64,000 nucleotides of DNA from Nitratidesulfovibrio sp. SRB-5 (GCF_019931275.1 NZ_JAIOTY010000001.1:1054001-1118000), one strand, 5' to 3'; numbered from the stretch's first letter, positions 50,542-59,544 are shown. Notes: generated by a model not told the origin, from the sequence alone. Numbers and translations: made by a program.

Positions 50542-51363
50542 ATGCCCCGTCTTGGTCTTGTCCTTTTGCTGGTTCCCTTTCTGGAGTTCTACGTGCTGGT
50601 GGAGGTGGGCGCGCGCATCGGGGCGTTCAACGCCGTGTTGCTGGTCATCCTGTTCGCCATGGTCGGGGTGTGGCTGGCCCGTACCCAGGGCATGGGCACG
50701 CTGGCGCGCATCCAGCAAAACCTGGCCCAGGGCGTGCTGCCCGCCGACGAGATGCTGGACGGGCTGTTCCTGCTGCTGGCTGGCCTGCTGATGGTCTTTC
50801 CCGGCTTCGTGTCCGACGTGTTCGGGATTCTCCTGCTGCTGCCCCCGGTACGCAGGCTGGCCGCGCATCTGCTGCGGCGGCACATGAACGCCACCATTCA
50901 GGCGGAAGGCCGCGCGGGCGGGTCGTCGGTGCACGTGCGCACCTGGTATTTCGGCCCCGGCGGGGCGCGGCACACAGAAACCTTCGGTGGCGGCGGGCCC
51001 ATGTTCGGCCCTAATGCAGATGGCCCAAATGGCCCAAATGGCCCAAATGGCCCGGATGTGCTGGACGGGCTTGCTGGCCCCGATGGGTCCGGCGGCAGCG
51101 GCCCCCACCCCTATGGCCCGGACCATGGGGGGGGCGCGGGCAGCGGCCATAACGCGCGGCAGGAGCCCCGCCGCACCGTGGTCATCGACTGCGAACCGGT
51201 GGAGCCTTCCGGTCCGGCGGAGCCCTCCGGTCCGGTGGGGCCCTCCGGTCCGGCCAATGGCCTCGGCAAGCCGGGCAAGGCTGGCGGCCCGTCCGGTGAT
51301 ATTTCGGATGGGGCATCCGGTGATTTTTCGGATGGAGCATCCGGCGGTTCGGGCGCGCGCTAG
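50542..51363 (+). CDS. fxsA: FxsA family membrane protein with a long repeat tail
   Basis: FxsA is an inner-membrane protein first known for relieving phage exclusion by F plasmids. Residues 1-130 form the family core: MPRLGLVLLLVPFLEFYVLV, then EVGARIGAFNAVLLVILFAM, ADEMLDGLFLLLAGLLMVFP and GFVSDVFGILLLLPPVRRLA. The remaining 140 residues are a Gly/Pro/Ser tail made largely of 9-, 18- and 24-bp DNA repeats (from 51019). The total of 273 residues is about double the core. The start follows CCCGGAGCCCCC. A rhomboid protease gene follows after 45 bases. Confidence 0.88.
   Translation: MPRLGLVLLLVPFLEFYVLVEVGARIGAFNAVLLVILFAMVGVWLARTQGMGTLARIQQNLAQGVLPADEMLDGLFLLLAGLLMVFPGFVSDVFGILLLLPPVRRLAAHLLRRHMNATIQAEGRAGGSSVHVRTWYFGPGGARHTETFGGGGPMFGPNADGPNGPNGPNGPDVLDGLAGPDGSGGSGPHPYGPDHGGGAGSGHNARQEPRRTVVIDCEPVEPSGPAEPSGPVGPSGPANGLGKPGKAGGPSGDISDGASGDFSDGASGGSGAR
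51019..51054 (+). repeat. 9-bp in-frame tandem repeat, four units
   Basis: GATGGCCCA then three AATGGCCCR units encode Asn-Gly-Pro repeats in the FxsA tail. Confidence 0.93.
51202..51255 (+). repeat. 18-bp in-frame tandem repeat, three units
   Basis: Three units of GAGCCCTCCGGTCCGGYG-type sequence encode the hexapeptide EPSGPx. A further 24-bp duplication (TCCGGTGATATTTCGGATGG-type) follows at about 51292-51339. Confidence 0.92.
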
Positions 51364-51408
51364 CGCATCCGGCTCCGGTCCCTCCCATTCACGGTTGCCG
51401 CATCGTCC

Positions 51409-52527
51409 ATGGCACCCCCCAACGGATCAGACCGCTTCCGCCGCCCCCGGCAGGTGCGCTCCGGCGGCGCTTCGGCCCTGGCCGGGCGTTCCGCCATGGC
51501 CTCCGGGCTGGGCGCGCGGCCTGAACACGTGGCGGCGGCCCTGCGCCGCAGGCCCGTGCTGCCCCCGGGCTGGCGCGACCTGACCGTACCCGTTCCCCCG
51601 GCACAAAACGCGGCGCTGCCCGCGCCGTTGCCGCAGCTGCCCTCGTGTACCGCGCAGTGCCTGCCGCGCTGGCGACTGGTGCTCGAGGCGCGCAACATTC
51701 CGTTCATGGCCGTGCGACGGGGCGAGCGCCAGCACTTCTTCGTGCCCGCGCTGTACGAGCGGCTGGCCCGGCAGGAATTGCTGGCTGCCGAGGGCGAGGA
51801 CGCCGCCGCCCGTGCCCGCCCGCCCGCTCCGCCCCCCGCCCCACTGCGCGCCAACGTGCACCTGACCCTGCTGGGCCTGCTGCTGCTGGCCCTGTGGCAC
51901 GGGGTGCGCATGGGCTGGTGGTGGGACATGCATCTGCCCCTGCCCGACCTGGACCCCGACGTATGGCGCGATGCCGGGGCCATGGACGTCTATTACACCG
52001 TGGCGCGCGGGCAGTGGTACCGGGTGGTCACGGCGCTGACCCTGCACGCCGACAGCCCGCACCTGTTCGGCAACATCCTGTTCGGCAGTTTTTTTCTGAT
52101 TCCCCTGTGCCGCCGCGTGGGCAGCGGCCCCGGATGGCTGCTGACCATTCTGGCGGGCGCTGGCGGCAACGTGCTGAACGCGCTGGCGCGCCCGGCCTCG
52201 CACGTCAGCCTGGGCTTTTCCACGGCGCTGTTCGGCGCGGTGGGCGTGCTGTCCGGGCTGCTGGCGGTGGAGGGCGGCTGGAGCGGCTGGCGGCGCATGG
52301 TGGTGCCGCTGGCCGCGGGGCTGGCCATTCTGGGCATGCTGGGCAGCGAGGGGGAACGCACCGACCTTGGCGCGCACCTGTTCGGCCTGGTGGCGGGTGT
52401 GGCGGTGGGCATGGCGGCGCAGGGGCTGCGTGAATGGCTCGGTCCGCCGCCCCGCTGGCTGGAATGGCTGGCGGGCACTGCCTGCGCTGCGTTGCTGGCC
52501 GGATGCTGGATGCTGGCGCTGCGGTAA
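51409..52527 (+). CDS. rhomboid family intramembrane serine protease
   Basis: The product has 372 residues. The first 145 are a cytoplasmic region with no clear domain beyond a small alpha/beta piece (WRLVLEARNIPFMAVRRGER). The rhomboid core follows with six helices. The oxyanion-region HLFGN is in ADSPHLFGNILFGSF, the catalytic Ser is in LGFSTALFGAVG (GxS) and the catalytic His is in DLGAHLFGLVAGVAVG. The family cleaves membrane proteins within the bilayer; the substrate is unknown. It follows fxsA by 45 bases, so the two are probably cotranscribed. Confidence 0.93.
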   Translation: MAPPNGSDRFRRPRQVRSGGASALAGRSAMASGLGARPEHVAAALRRRPVLPPGWRDLTVPVPPAQNAALPAPLPQLPSCTAQCLPRWRLVLEARNIPFMAVRRGERQHFFVPALYERLARQELLAAEGEDAAARARPPAPPPAPLRANVHLTLLGLLLLALWHGVRMGWWWDMHLPLPDLDPDVWRDAGAMDVYYTVARGQWYRVVTALTLHADSPHLFGNILFGSFFLIPLCRRVGSGPGWLLTILAGAGGNVLNALARPASHVSLGFSTALFGAVGVLSGLLAVEGGWSGWRRMVVPLAAGLAILGMLGSEGERTDLGAHLFGLVAGVAVGMAAQGLREWLGPPPRWLEWLAGTACAALLAGCWMLALR

Positions 52528-52595
52528 CCTGTCCGCCTGACGGGGCAGGATGGGGGGTGGCGGTGCGCCTTGCCACCAGAACAGGACATTCCCGC

Positions 52596-52644
52596 AACGC
52601 AAGACTGCCGTGGAGTCGCCTCCACGGCAGTCTTGCGTTGTTCT
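52596..52644. terminator. bidirectional terminator between rhomboid and GT39 genes
   Basis: A 19-bp perfect stem (52596-52614 with 52621-52639) closes a 6-base loop, flanked by GTTCTCTTG. It separates two convergent genes and can act both ways. Confidence 0.92.
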
Positions 52645-52669
52645 CTTGTCGGCGTTCGGCGTGTTCCGG

Positions 52670-54892
52670 CTATTGGGCCTGCGCCGTGGACGGGGCGGTC
52701 GGGGTGTCCGTGGCGCCCACGCCGGGCGGCGGCGGGGGCGGGGTGGGCACCGGCACGGGCTGGGGCGTTGCCGGGGCGTTGTCCTGCGGCTGCGGGCCGG
52801 GCAGGGGCACCGCGGGGGCCTCCGGCGTTGCGGGATGCTGACCCGGCTGCACGGGTTGGGCCGGCTGGGCAGGCTGAGCAGGTAGCGCGGGTTGGTGCGC
52901 GGCGGGGGCGGTACCGTTGCCCTCGGCGGGCGCGGGCTGCGGCAGGGCCGGTGCATCGGGGGCCGGGGCCTGATCGCCGGTAACGGCGGGGGCGGACCCG
53001 TCGCCGCCGGGGGCGGGCGTCGTCGTGCCGTCAGATTGGGCGGGCTGCGCGGGCTGCATGGGGCCGGAACGTTCCGCCAGCACGTACTCGCGGTCCACGA
53101 TCCACTGGCGGTGCACCTCGCGCAGGTCGGCGGGCTTGTCGGCCCATTCGGCGAAGCGGTCGGCGCGCATGGCCACCACCACCTGCGGGAACACCGCCAT
53201 GGCGGCGCGCAGCGAGTCCTCGTCGGAAAGTTCCTCGATGTTGGCCCCCGCGTAATAGGTGTAGGTGCCGGAGTACACCTTGTAACTCACCGGGTGGTAC
53301 CCCTTGCGGATGTACTCGCCCATCAGCTCGGCCTGGGCGCGCGGGCTCATGACCGGGTCCAGCGAGGGCGCGGTGAACAGGGCGGCGGGCACGACGAGCG
53401 CGGTGACGAAGGCGGCAAGGGTCAGCAGGCCGCCTTCGGGACGGCTGCGGTCCACGGCCTTCCACAGCAGCACGGCAAACACCAGAGTGATGCCCGCCAA
53501 GATGGGCGCGCCGCGCGCGATGTCGAGCAGGGCCAGTACCTGCGGCTGGAAGCGCACGCGGACCATGTCCGGCGCCCACTGCCACAGCGATGCGGCCCCC
53601 AGGCCCAGCGCCAGCACGAACAGCACCAGGGCCGTCAGGCCGAAGTACATGCGGCTGCCGAACCCGTTCAGCCGCAGCAGGGCGCGGGCGGTGACCACGG
53701 CCAGCAGCGGGAACAGCGGCAGCAGGTAGATGACGATCTTGATGCTGACGGCGGTCAGCAGGGCGAACGAGGTGACCAGCGCCAGCCAGATGTAGGCCAT
53801 GCCGTCGCCCTGGCCCTTGCGGGTGGCCAGCACGGTGCGCATGGACGCGGGGGAGAAGGCCCGGCCCCACGGCAGGAACGGCAGCACCAGGGTAAACGGC
53901 AGCCACGCGACGGGCAGGGTGGCCAGGTAGTGCCACCACGGCTGTTCGTGGTGCCAGGCGGCGGTGGCGCGGTCCACGATCTGGTGGCGCATGATGTTGC
54001 GGATGAGGTCGGCGTAGCCTTCGAACCACACCGCGCCCACCCAGGCCAGCAGGGTGGCCAGCATGATGCCGCCGCCGATGGCCACGTCCATGCGGTTCAG
54101 GCGGCGGGGCATGCCGCGCCACAGCCCGTAGGCCAGACCGGCCAGCAGCGGAAAGGCCAGGCCGAACGGCCCCTTGATCAGGGTGGCCACGGCGGCCAGG
54201 GCAAAGGCCGGGATTACCCAGCGGAAGGCCAGCGGCAGGCGCAGGCCCCGGTACATGCAGATGTGGGCCAGGGTGATGACCGCAGCGAACAGCAGGTCCA
54301 TGCGGGCGTAGTGGGTCACGCCCATGAAGTACATGCCGCACAGCAGCACCAGCCCCGCCGCGAACGATTCGCGCTTGTCGCACCCGGCCACCAGGCGGGC
54401 CAGGGCATAGGTGGCCCACAGCACCAGCAGGCCGGATACGGCGGCCCCCAACTGGAAGACCATGGGCCCGTCCACGCCGGGGATGGCGTCCAGCAGGCCG
54501 AGGAACCAGAAATATACGGGCGGCTTGTCGGGGTAGGGGATGCCGTTCAGGTGCGGCACCAGCCACTGGCCGGTGGCCAGCATGGTTTCATAGACGTTGC
54601 CGTGGCGGATTTCGTCCGAAAACCACAGGGATCGCGCATCCAGGGTGAAGGCCGTCTGCGCCGCGTAGATGAGGGTGAGCGGCAACAGCGGGAACAGGGC
54701 CAGCAGGTCGTACAGGCGGGCCAGGATCCCCCTGGGCCGCGCCCCGGCCTGCGGGGGCGGACAGGAACCGGCAGGTTTGCCGTCCCCGGAACCCGTGCCG
54801 CTGGCGGCGGCGCCGGGCGGGGTCTGCGGCGTTTCCGGAGAAGCGGCGGCCTTGGATTGGGAGGCGGCGGTTTCGGTCTTCGGATCGGTCAT
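52670..54892 (-). CDS. GT39-family (ArnT/PMT-like) membrane glycosyltransferase
   Basis: The product has 740 residues. After 55 low-complexity residues it has about 12 membrane helices. The first periplasmic loop holds SLWFSDEIRHGNVYETMLAT, the acidic motif of lipid-linked glycosyltransferases (GT-C fold), then PHLNGIPYPDKPPVYFWFLG, very typical of ArnT-like enzymes. A soluble C-terminal domain follows, then about 120 Pro/Gln/Ala-rich residues that include a 9-bp repeat (52835-52879). Such enzymes add sugars to lipid A or proteins. It overlaps the upstream PAP2 gene by 4 bases (ATGA), so the pair may act together on lipid-linked sugars. Confidence 0.88.
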   Translation of the reverse strand: MTDPKTETAASQSKAAASPETPQTPPGAAASGTGSGDGKPAGSCPPPQAGARPRGILARLYDLLALFPLLPLTLIYAAQTAFTLDARSLWFSDEIRHGNVYETMLATGQWLVPHLNGIPYPDKPPVYFWFLGLLDAIPGVDGPMVFQLGAAVSGLLVLWATYALARLVAGCDKRESFAAGLVLLCGMYFMGVTHYARMDLLFAAVITLAHICMYRGLRLPLAFRWVIPAFALAAVATLIKGPFGLAFPLLAGLAYGLWRGMPRRLNRMDVAIGGGIMLATLLAWVGAVWFEGYADLIRNIMRHQIVDRATAAWHHEQPWWHYLATLPVAWLPFTLVLPFLPWGRAFSPASMRTVLATRKGQGDGMAYIWLALVTSFALLTAVSIKIVIYLLPLFPLLAVVTARALLRLNGFGSRMYFGLTALVLFVLALGLGAASLWQWAPDMVRVRFQPQVLALLDIARGAPILAGITLVFAVLLWKAVDRSRPEGGLLTLAAFVTALVVPAALFTAPSLDPVMSPRAQAELMGEYIRKGYHPVSYKVYSGTYTYYAGANIEELSDEDSLRAAMAVFPQVVVAMRADRFAEWADKPADLREVHRQWIVDREYVLAERSGPMQPAQPAQSDGTTTPAPGGDGSAPAVTGDQAPAPDAPALPQPAPAEGNGTAPAAHQPALPAQPAQPAQPVQPGQHPATPEAPAVPLPGPQPQDNAPATPQPVPVPTPPPPPPGVGATDTPTAPSTAQAQ
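52835..52879 (-). repeat. 9-bp in-frame tandem repeat, five units
   Basis: On the coding strand GCTCAGCCT, GCCCAGCCG, GCCCAACCC, GTGCAGCCG and GGTCAGCAT encode Ala-Gln-Pro repeats in the C-terminal tail of the glycosyltransferase. Confidence 0.9.
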
Positions 54893-55506
54893 AGGGGGGC
54901 GGTCCTGTTGGTGATGCGGTGTATGACGAAGGCGGCAAGGCTGCCCAGCAGAAGCCCCGCCAATATGTCGCTGACGTGGTGCTGCCCCAGCAGCACCCGC
55001 GAATAGCCCACGGCGGCCACATACCCGCCAAGGGCCAGAGAGAGGGCCGTGCGCTTCCAGCGCATGGCCAGCGGCGGGCAGGCCCCGGCGATTTCCGCCG
55101 TGTGGCCCGAGGGCATCGAATTATGCGGCCCGTCGAAAGAAAACGGCACCCACGGCCCCGCCACGCCGGGCCGGGTGCGCCCGACGGTGATCTTGATCAC
55201 CCGCACGAGCAGGAATGAAATCAGCAGTTGCACGACCACGTAGGTCAGGACGAAGCGCACGGTGCGCGGGTCGTGGCGGCGGCGGGCCCGCCAGAACAAC
55301 GCTCCGTAGACCGCGTACAGGGCCGGGTTGCCCCAGTCGGTCAGCACCTGCACGATGTTGGCCGTATCGGGGTTGGCCTGTCGCCACGCCCGCCAGTAGG
55401 CGGTCACCTCGTCCCCGGTGCCGAGGCACACGGTGGATATCGCAAGCAGCGCCAGCAGCGGCAGTGTGCACAGCAAATGGTGCGCGAGGGGGTATGGCTG
55501 ACGCAT
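54889..55506 (-). CDS. PAP2-family membrane phosphatase
   Basis: The product has 205 residues with six hydrophobic helices. The three acid-phosphatase motifs are present: KITVGRTRP (KxxxxxxRP), SMPSGHTAE (PSGH) and GYSRVLLGQHHVSDILAG (SRxxxxxHxxxD). Such enzymes dephosphorylate undecaprenyl pyrophosphate, phosphatidyl or lipid A substrates at the periplasmic face. The start at 55506 (MRQPYPLAHH) precedes the first helix; longer frames to 55881 run through hairpin-rich leader DNA. It overlaps the glycosyltransferase start by ATGA. Confidence 0.92.
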   Translation of the reverse strand: MRQPYPLAHHLLCTLPLLALLAISTVCLGTGDEVTAYWRAWRQANPDTANIVQVLTDWGNPALYAVYGALFWRARRRHDPRTVRFVLTYVVVQLLISFLLVRVIKITVGRTRPGVAGPWVPFSFDGPHNSMPSGHTAEIAGACPPLAMRWKRTALSLALGGYVAAVGYSRVLLGQHHVSDILAGLLLGSLAAFVIHRITNRTAPL

Positions 55507-55547
55507 CAGCGCCTTATAGGGCGAATCCGCAGTGAAGGGAAGGGTGC

Positions 55548-55588
55548 GGGCGTGCCACGCCGCGCGCCGACGCCGGGGTGGCACGCCC
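55548..55588. promoter_or_regulatory. inverted repeat in the PAP2/MATE divergent region
   Basis: GGGCGTGCCAC (55548-55558) pairs with GTGGCACGCCC (55578-55588) over 11 bp. Two smaller hairpins follow (CGAGGAA/TTCCTCG near 55620-55640; CGCGAC/GTCGCG near 55650-55670). None carries a T-tract. They may be leader structures of either divergent gene. Confidence 0.45.
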
Positions 55589-55756
55589 GGGCAGGCATGG
55601 CTCCGAACCGTGCGGCATGCCGAGGAAACGCACTTCCTCGCCCTGCCGGGGCGCGACGTACCGTGTCGCGTGGCCGGGGTGCCTTGACGCCACTGTTCCC
55701 CTGGGGTACTTGGTACAGCTTTTCCGCAATGCGGACCGTACGTCATGGAGGATGGG

Positions 55757-57244
55757 ATGTTGTCGAAAATGAAGACTGCCGTAGCCGGACGCTGGAGCGC
55801 GCCGGGCGGGTACCGCGAGGTGCTCGGCGTCAGTCTGCCGCTGGTGGCGGGCATGGCCTCCACCACGGTCATGGAGTTCACCGACCGGCTGTTCCTGAGC
55901 CACTATTCGGTGGAGGCCATCGCGGCGGCCACGCCGGCTGCGGTGGTGCATCTGCTGTTTCTGCTCACCTGCATGGGCATTACGGGCTATGCCGGGGTGT
56001 TCATCGCCCAGTACATCGGTTCCGGCGCGCCGCACCGGGTGGGGGTGGCGCTGTGGCAGGGGCTGCTGATGGCCTTCTTCTTCGGTGGGTGTCTTGCCCT
56101 GCTGTGGTTCGCGGCGCCCGCCATCTTCGCCTTTGCCGGGCATCTGCCCGCCGTGCAGGCGGGAGAGGTGGCCTACTTCCGCATGCTGGCTCTGGGGTCG
56201 GTGCTGGCCCTGGGCAACAGCTGCCTTGGCGGCTTCTTTTCCGGGCAGGGGCGCACCCGGCCCGTGATGCTGGCCAACTTCGCGGCCATGGCCGTGCACA
56301 TTCCGCTGGACTACGCGCTGATTTACGGTGCGTGGGGGCTGCCCGAAATGGGCATAGCAGGTGCGGGGCTGTCCATGATCCTCAGTTGGGCCGTCACTTC
56401 GCTGCTGTTGGGGGGCATGGTGTTCACCCGGCGCAACGAGCGGTGCTTCCGGGTCTGGAGCGGACGCGGCTTCGAGCGGGAGCTGTTCCTGCGCATGGCC
56501 CGCTACGGCCTGCCCAGCGGCATCAACGGCTTTGCCGAACTGTTTTCGGTGACGTGGTTCGTGTTCCTGGTGGGCGAACTGGGCGAAACGGCCCTGGCCG
56601 CCACCAACATCACCTTTTCCATCAACATGGTGGCCTTTCTGCCCATGATGGGCATGAACATCGCCGTGGGCAGCATGGTGGGGCAGGCCATGGGCAAGGG
56701 CAACCCCGCCGCCGCCGAACGGGTGACGTCCAGTACCCTGCACGTGGCCATGGCCTGGATGCTGCTGCTTTCGCTGTTCTTCTTCTGCACGCCGGGGCCG
56801 CTGTACGACCTGTTCCTGAGCGGCGGCGCGCAGGATCCCGCCGTGCTGGCCCAGAAGGCGGAAATCCGCGCCATGGGCGTGGTGCTGCTGCGCTTCGTGG
56901 CGGTGTACTGCCTGCTGGACGCAGTGACCATCGTGTACACCGGCGCGCTGAAGGGCGCGGGCGACACCTGGTTCGTCATGTGGAACGTGCTGCTGGGCTG
57001 CGTGGTCTGGCTGGTGCTGCCCACGCTGGCCCTGCGCGCCTCGGGCCTGATGACCCTGAACACGCTGTGGGTGGCCTTCACCGCGTTCATCATGCTGCTG
57101 GCCGTGGTGTCGTGGCTGCGCTTTCGGCGCGGTGCGTGGAAGCGGCTGCGGCTGGTGGAGACGGCGCACCCACTGCCCGATGGGACCGATGGGCCCGATG
57201 GGCCCGATGGGTCTGTCGGCCCCGAAGACGGCGGAAAGGCCTGA
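55757..57244 (+). CDS. MATE family efflux transporter
   Basis: MATE transporters export drugs and metabolites using Na+ or H+ gradients. The product has 495 residues with 12 helices in two bundles. The N-terminal signature includes SLPLVAGMASTTVMEFTDRL and the C-terminal half SVTWFVFLVGELGETALAAT and GMNIAVGSMVGQAMGKGNPA. The start at 55757 follows GGAGGATGGG; an ATG at 55745 in the same frame overlaps that site. The tail ends in a 9-bp repeat (Asp-Gly-Pro) directly before the stop. The gene is convergent with the next. Confidence 0.93.
   Translation: MLSKMKTAVAGRWSAPGGYREVLGVSLPLVAGMASTTVMEFTDRLFLSHYSVEAIAAATPAAVVHLLFLLTCMGITGYAGVFIAQYIGSGAPHRVGVALWQGLLMAFFFGGCLALLWFAAPAIFAFAGHLPAVQAGEVAYFRMLALGSVLALGNSCLGGFFSGQGRTRPVMLANFAAMAVHIPLDYALIYGAWGLPEMGIAGAGLSMILSWAVTSLLLGGMVFTRRNERCFRVWSGRGFERELFLRMARYGLPSGINGFAELFSVTWFVFLVGELGETALAATNITFSINMVAFLPMMGMNIAVGSMVGQAMGKGNPAAAERVTSSTLHVAMAWMLLLSLFFFCTPGPLYDLFLSGGAQDPAVLAQKAEIRAMGVVLLRFVAVYCLLDAVTIVYTGALKGAGDTWFVMWNVLLGCVVWLVLPTLALRASGLMTLNTLWVAFTAFIMLLAVVSWLRFRRGAWKRLRLVETAHPLPDGTDGPDGPDGSVGPEDGGKA
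57179..57214 (+). repeat. 9-bp in-frame tandem repeat at the MATE C-terminus, four units
   Basis: GATGGGACC, two GATGGGCCC and GATGGGTCT encode Asp-Gly-x repeats. They end 27 bases before the stop codon, after which a 10-bp array begins. Confidence 0.93.
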
Positions 57245-57270
57245 TTCGGCCTGACTCGGCCTGACTCGGT
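57241..57270. repeat. 10-bp tandem array at and beyond the MATE stop codon, three units
   Basis: CTGATTCGGC, CTGACTCGGC and CTGACTCGGT. The first unit contains the TGA stop itself, so the period changes from 9 inside the gene to 10 at its end. Confidence 0.9.
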
Positions 57271-57371
57271 AGATAATATCTGATTCGATCCGGGGCGGCA
57301 TGGGGGGCAACAGGCCCCATACCTTTCCCCTTTTCCGGCAGGGCATGTGATGGCCGGAAGATACGAAGCAA

Positions 57372-57409
57372 AACGGCCGCGCGGCAGTCACCGCGCGGCC
57401 GTTGTCGTT
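57372..57409. terminator. bidirectional terminator after the MATE gene
   Basis: A 13-bp perfect stem (AACGGCCGCGCGG / CCGCGCGGCCGTT) closes a 6-base loop, followed by GTCGTT on the plus strand and preceded by A residues, between convergent genes. Confidence 0.82.
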
Positions 57410-57437
57410 CACTATGGCCGATTTCGTTCGTTGCCCT

Positions 57438-57740
57438 TCAGCTTTCGGACAGCCTTGCCTCCACCGAGGCCACCTTGCCCGCCATGCGGCCCACGGGGCC
57501 TTTGCGCAGGTCCACCTTCAGGGTCATGTATACCCGGTCGCAGTCCGCTTCCAGCGCGGCCAGGCACCGGTCGGCCACCTGCATGACCTCGGCCCGTCCG
57601 CCCTCGATGGTGGTGCCCATGGGACCAAGCTGGTACGGCAGGCCGCTTTCCTGGATGACCGACAGCACGCGGGCCACCCATTGGCTGACGCTGGCCCCCT
57701 TGTCCATGGGAAAGACGGCGATTTCGGCGAGAACGCTCAT
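57438..57740 (-). CDS. MTH1187/YqgV-type thiamine-binding protein
   Basis: The product has 100 residues. The family pattern is clear: MSVLAEIAVFPMDKGASVSQ, YQLGPMGTTIEGGRAEVMQV, and a C-terminal RVYMTLKVDLRKG. Members of this small ferredoxin-like-fold family (DUF77) bind thiamine or related pyrimidines. The longer-range role is unclear. It follows the DUF115 gene by 34 bases in the same direction, so they may be cotranscribed, although the two families have no known link. Confidence 0.92.
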   Translation of the reverse strand: MSVLAEIAVFPMDKGASVSQWVARVLSVIQESGLPYQLGPMGTTIEGGRAEVMQVADRCLAALEADCDRVYMTLKVDLRKGPVGRMAGKVASVEARLSES

Positions 57741-57774
57741 GATGCCTCCGTGCGGGCCATCGTTTTGCCGGGCG

Positions 57775-59544
57775 TCATGCGGCTTGTCGGCCCGCGTTGG
57801 TCATCACTTCGTCGATGCGCCGGATCTTGTCCAGCACCCGCCGGGCGATCTGCCGGAATTCCGTCATCTGCGGCAGGCCGAAACGGTCGCGCCCGTGCAC
57901 CAGCCCGGAAACGTCCATGATCTCGTTGTACAGGTACGGCGTGCAGATGGGGTCCTGCCGCAGGAAAAAGTGTACCCGGCCCAGCATTTCGACGATTTCC
58001 GCGCCGTGGCGTTCCGGCTTGCGGAACAGCGTTTCCAGCCGCTTCTGGGCATTGCGCAGCGAGGTGCGCCACTGTGGCAGGCGCGGGGCGAACAGGGGCT
58101 GCTCGCACGGGGTCATGGCCGCATCAAGGCGCTGGCGGAACCCGGCCAGAATGTCGGCGTCACCGCTCGCGTTGCCGCCATCCGCCGGGGGCGGCAATTC
58201 GCGGTCAAGGTCGTCTGGCGCGATGTCCCGCGCGCCCCGGATCAGCGCCCCGCCGCCGTACAGGTTCACCACGTCCAGTTGCAGGGTGCGGATGTCCTGT
58301 TCCATGTCGCGCAGGGCCGTGGCGTAGGGCAGGGTGGAGCGCACCGGCCCGTCGCGGCCCGGCAGGTCCAGCGTGCCCACGGTGATGGCGGCGGCATGGT
58401 GCCCGGCGGCGTGCGATGCCTCGCCCCGCCAGCCGAAGTCCTGCCCGGCCAGCACCATGCGTCCCGCGCCCATCCAGTGCAGCAGGCGCAGCAGGGCCAC
58501 GCTGACGTTGCCCGCCGCGTCCAGCACCAGGTCGTCCTTGCCCGCGATGAAGGTGGCCATGCCGCCCACGGTCCACAGCGGCAGGGTGGGGCCGGGGTAG
58601 CGGCGCACCACTTCGGGCTGGACCTTGGTGGAATAGATCAGCGGCACGTGGCGCGCCCATTCCGGGTCCAGCCGGTCGTACACGCGAGAAATGCCGTCGC
58701 TGTAGTCGATGCACAGGGCAAGGTCGGGCCGGATGCCCACGGCCTGCATGGCGGGCAAGGTTTGCAGCGCCGCCGTGACCAGCGCGCGATGGGACAGCCG
58801 GGCCACGGCGGGGGCCGATGCGGCCAGCGAAGGCCCGGCGCCCGCGACGACGGCGGGCAGGCCGTCCAGCGCGCCGCGCAGCGACTTCATGTCGCCGTCG
58901 GCAAGGGCGCGGCGGAAGTTGGAAAGCTCGTTGCCCACCATCACGTCCTGGGCGCGGCGCAGGGTGGAAAGCTCCACCGACAGGGCGTCCAGCTGCTCGC
59001 GGCAGATGCGGGTCCAGTGGGCGTAGGCGGGGCCGATCTGCTGGCTGGGCAGGTCGGCCTGCAACAGGATGCGCCCGAACAGGAACTGCTTGTCGCAGCC
59101 GCGCACGGCGGCCACCAGGGCGTCGAACTGCGGCGCCACGAAGGTCAGCCTGCCCGATTCGATGAACGGACGGTAATCCGTTAGCCCCAGGCACAGGCTG
59201 AGCATGGCCGGGTCTGGTTCCACCACCAGCAGACGGTGGCGGGGCGGCGTCTGTTCCAGCATGTGGTTGATGCCGTAGCCCAGGTTGGCGCCCACGATGA
59301 TGGTGGCCGAACGCTCCGCCTGCTCCGTGGGGGGCCATGACCTGTAGGCGAACTGGGGCGGAAAGGCGTCAAACAACCGACGACCATCCTCCAGTTCGAC
59401 GTCCAGCATGTTCCAGCGGTTCAGGCGCAGGCGGGGGGCCAGCGCCTCGGGCGCGGGAGCGTTTGCGGCCAGCCACGCGGCCACCTGGGGCTGCGCGGCG
59501 GTCAGGGCCTTGGTGTTGTCGGCGAGGAATTGGGTGTGGTTCAT
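57775..59544 (-). CDS. DUF115 (MptE-like / motility-associated Maf-type) protein
   Basis: The product has 589 residues. The central domain has the nucleotide-like motif LPAVVAGAGPSLAASAPAVA near residue 260 and VTAALQTLPAMQAVGIRPDL after it, typical of DUF115 proteins related to archaeal pterin pyrophosphokinases and to Maf-type flagellin glycosyltransferases. The N-terminal third includes ATIIVGANLGYGINHMLEQT. No signal peptide; probably cytoplasmic. A role in flagellin or surface glycosylation is possible given motility genes in the window, but no flagellin is nearby. The start at 59544 (MNHTQFLADN) is preferred; 59556 and 59613 are alternatives. Confidence 0.85.
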   Translation of the reverse strand: MNHTQFLADNTKALTAAQPQVAAWLAANAPAPEALAPRLRLNRWNMLDVELEDGRRLFDAFPPQFAYRSWPPTEQAERSATIIVGANLGYGINHMLEQTPPRHRLLVVEPDPAMLSLCLGLTDYRPFIESGRLTFVAPQFDALVAAVRGCDKQFLFGRILLQADLPSQQIGPAYAHWTRICREQLDALSVELSTLRRAQDVMVGNELSNFRRALADGDMKSLRGALDGLPAVVAGAGPSLAASAPAVARLSHRALVTAALQTLPAMQAVGIRPDLALCIDYSDGISRVYDRLDPEWARHVPLIYSTKVQPEVVRRYPGPTLPLWTVGGMATFIAGKDDLVLDAAGNVSVALLRLLHWMGAGRMVLAGQDFGWRGEASHAAGHHAAAITVGTLDLPGRDGPVRSTLPYATALRDMEQDIRTLQLDVVNLYGGGALIRGARDIAPDDLDRELPPPADGGNASGDADILAGFRQRLDAAMTPCEQPLFAPRLPQWRTSLRNAQKRLETLFRKPERHGAEIVEMLGRVHFFLRQDPICTPYLYNEIMDVSGLVHGRDRFGLPQMTEFRQIARRVLDKIRRIDEVMTNAGRQAA

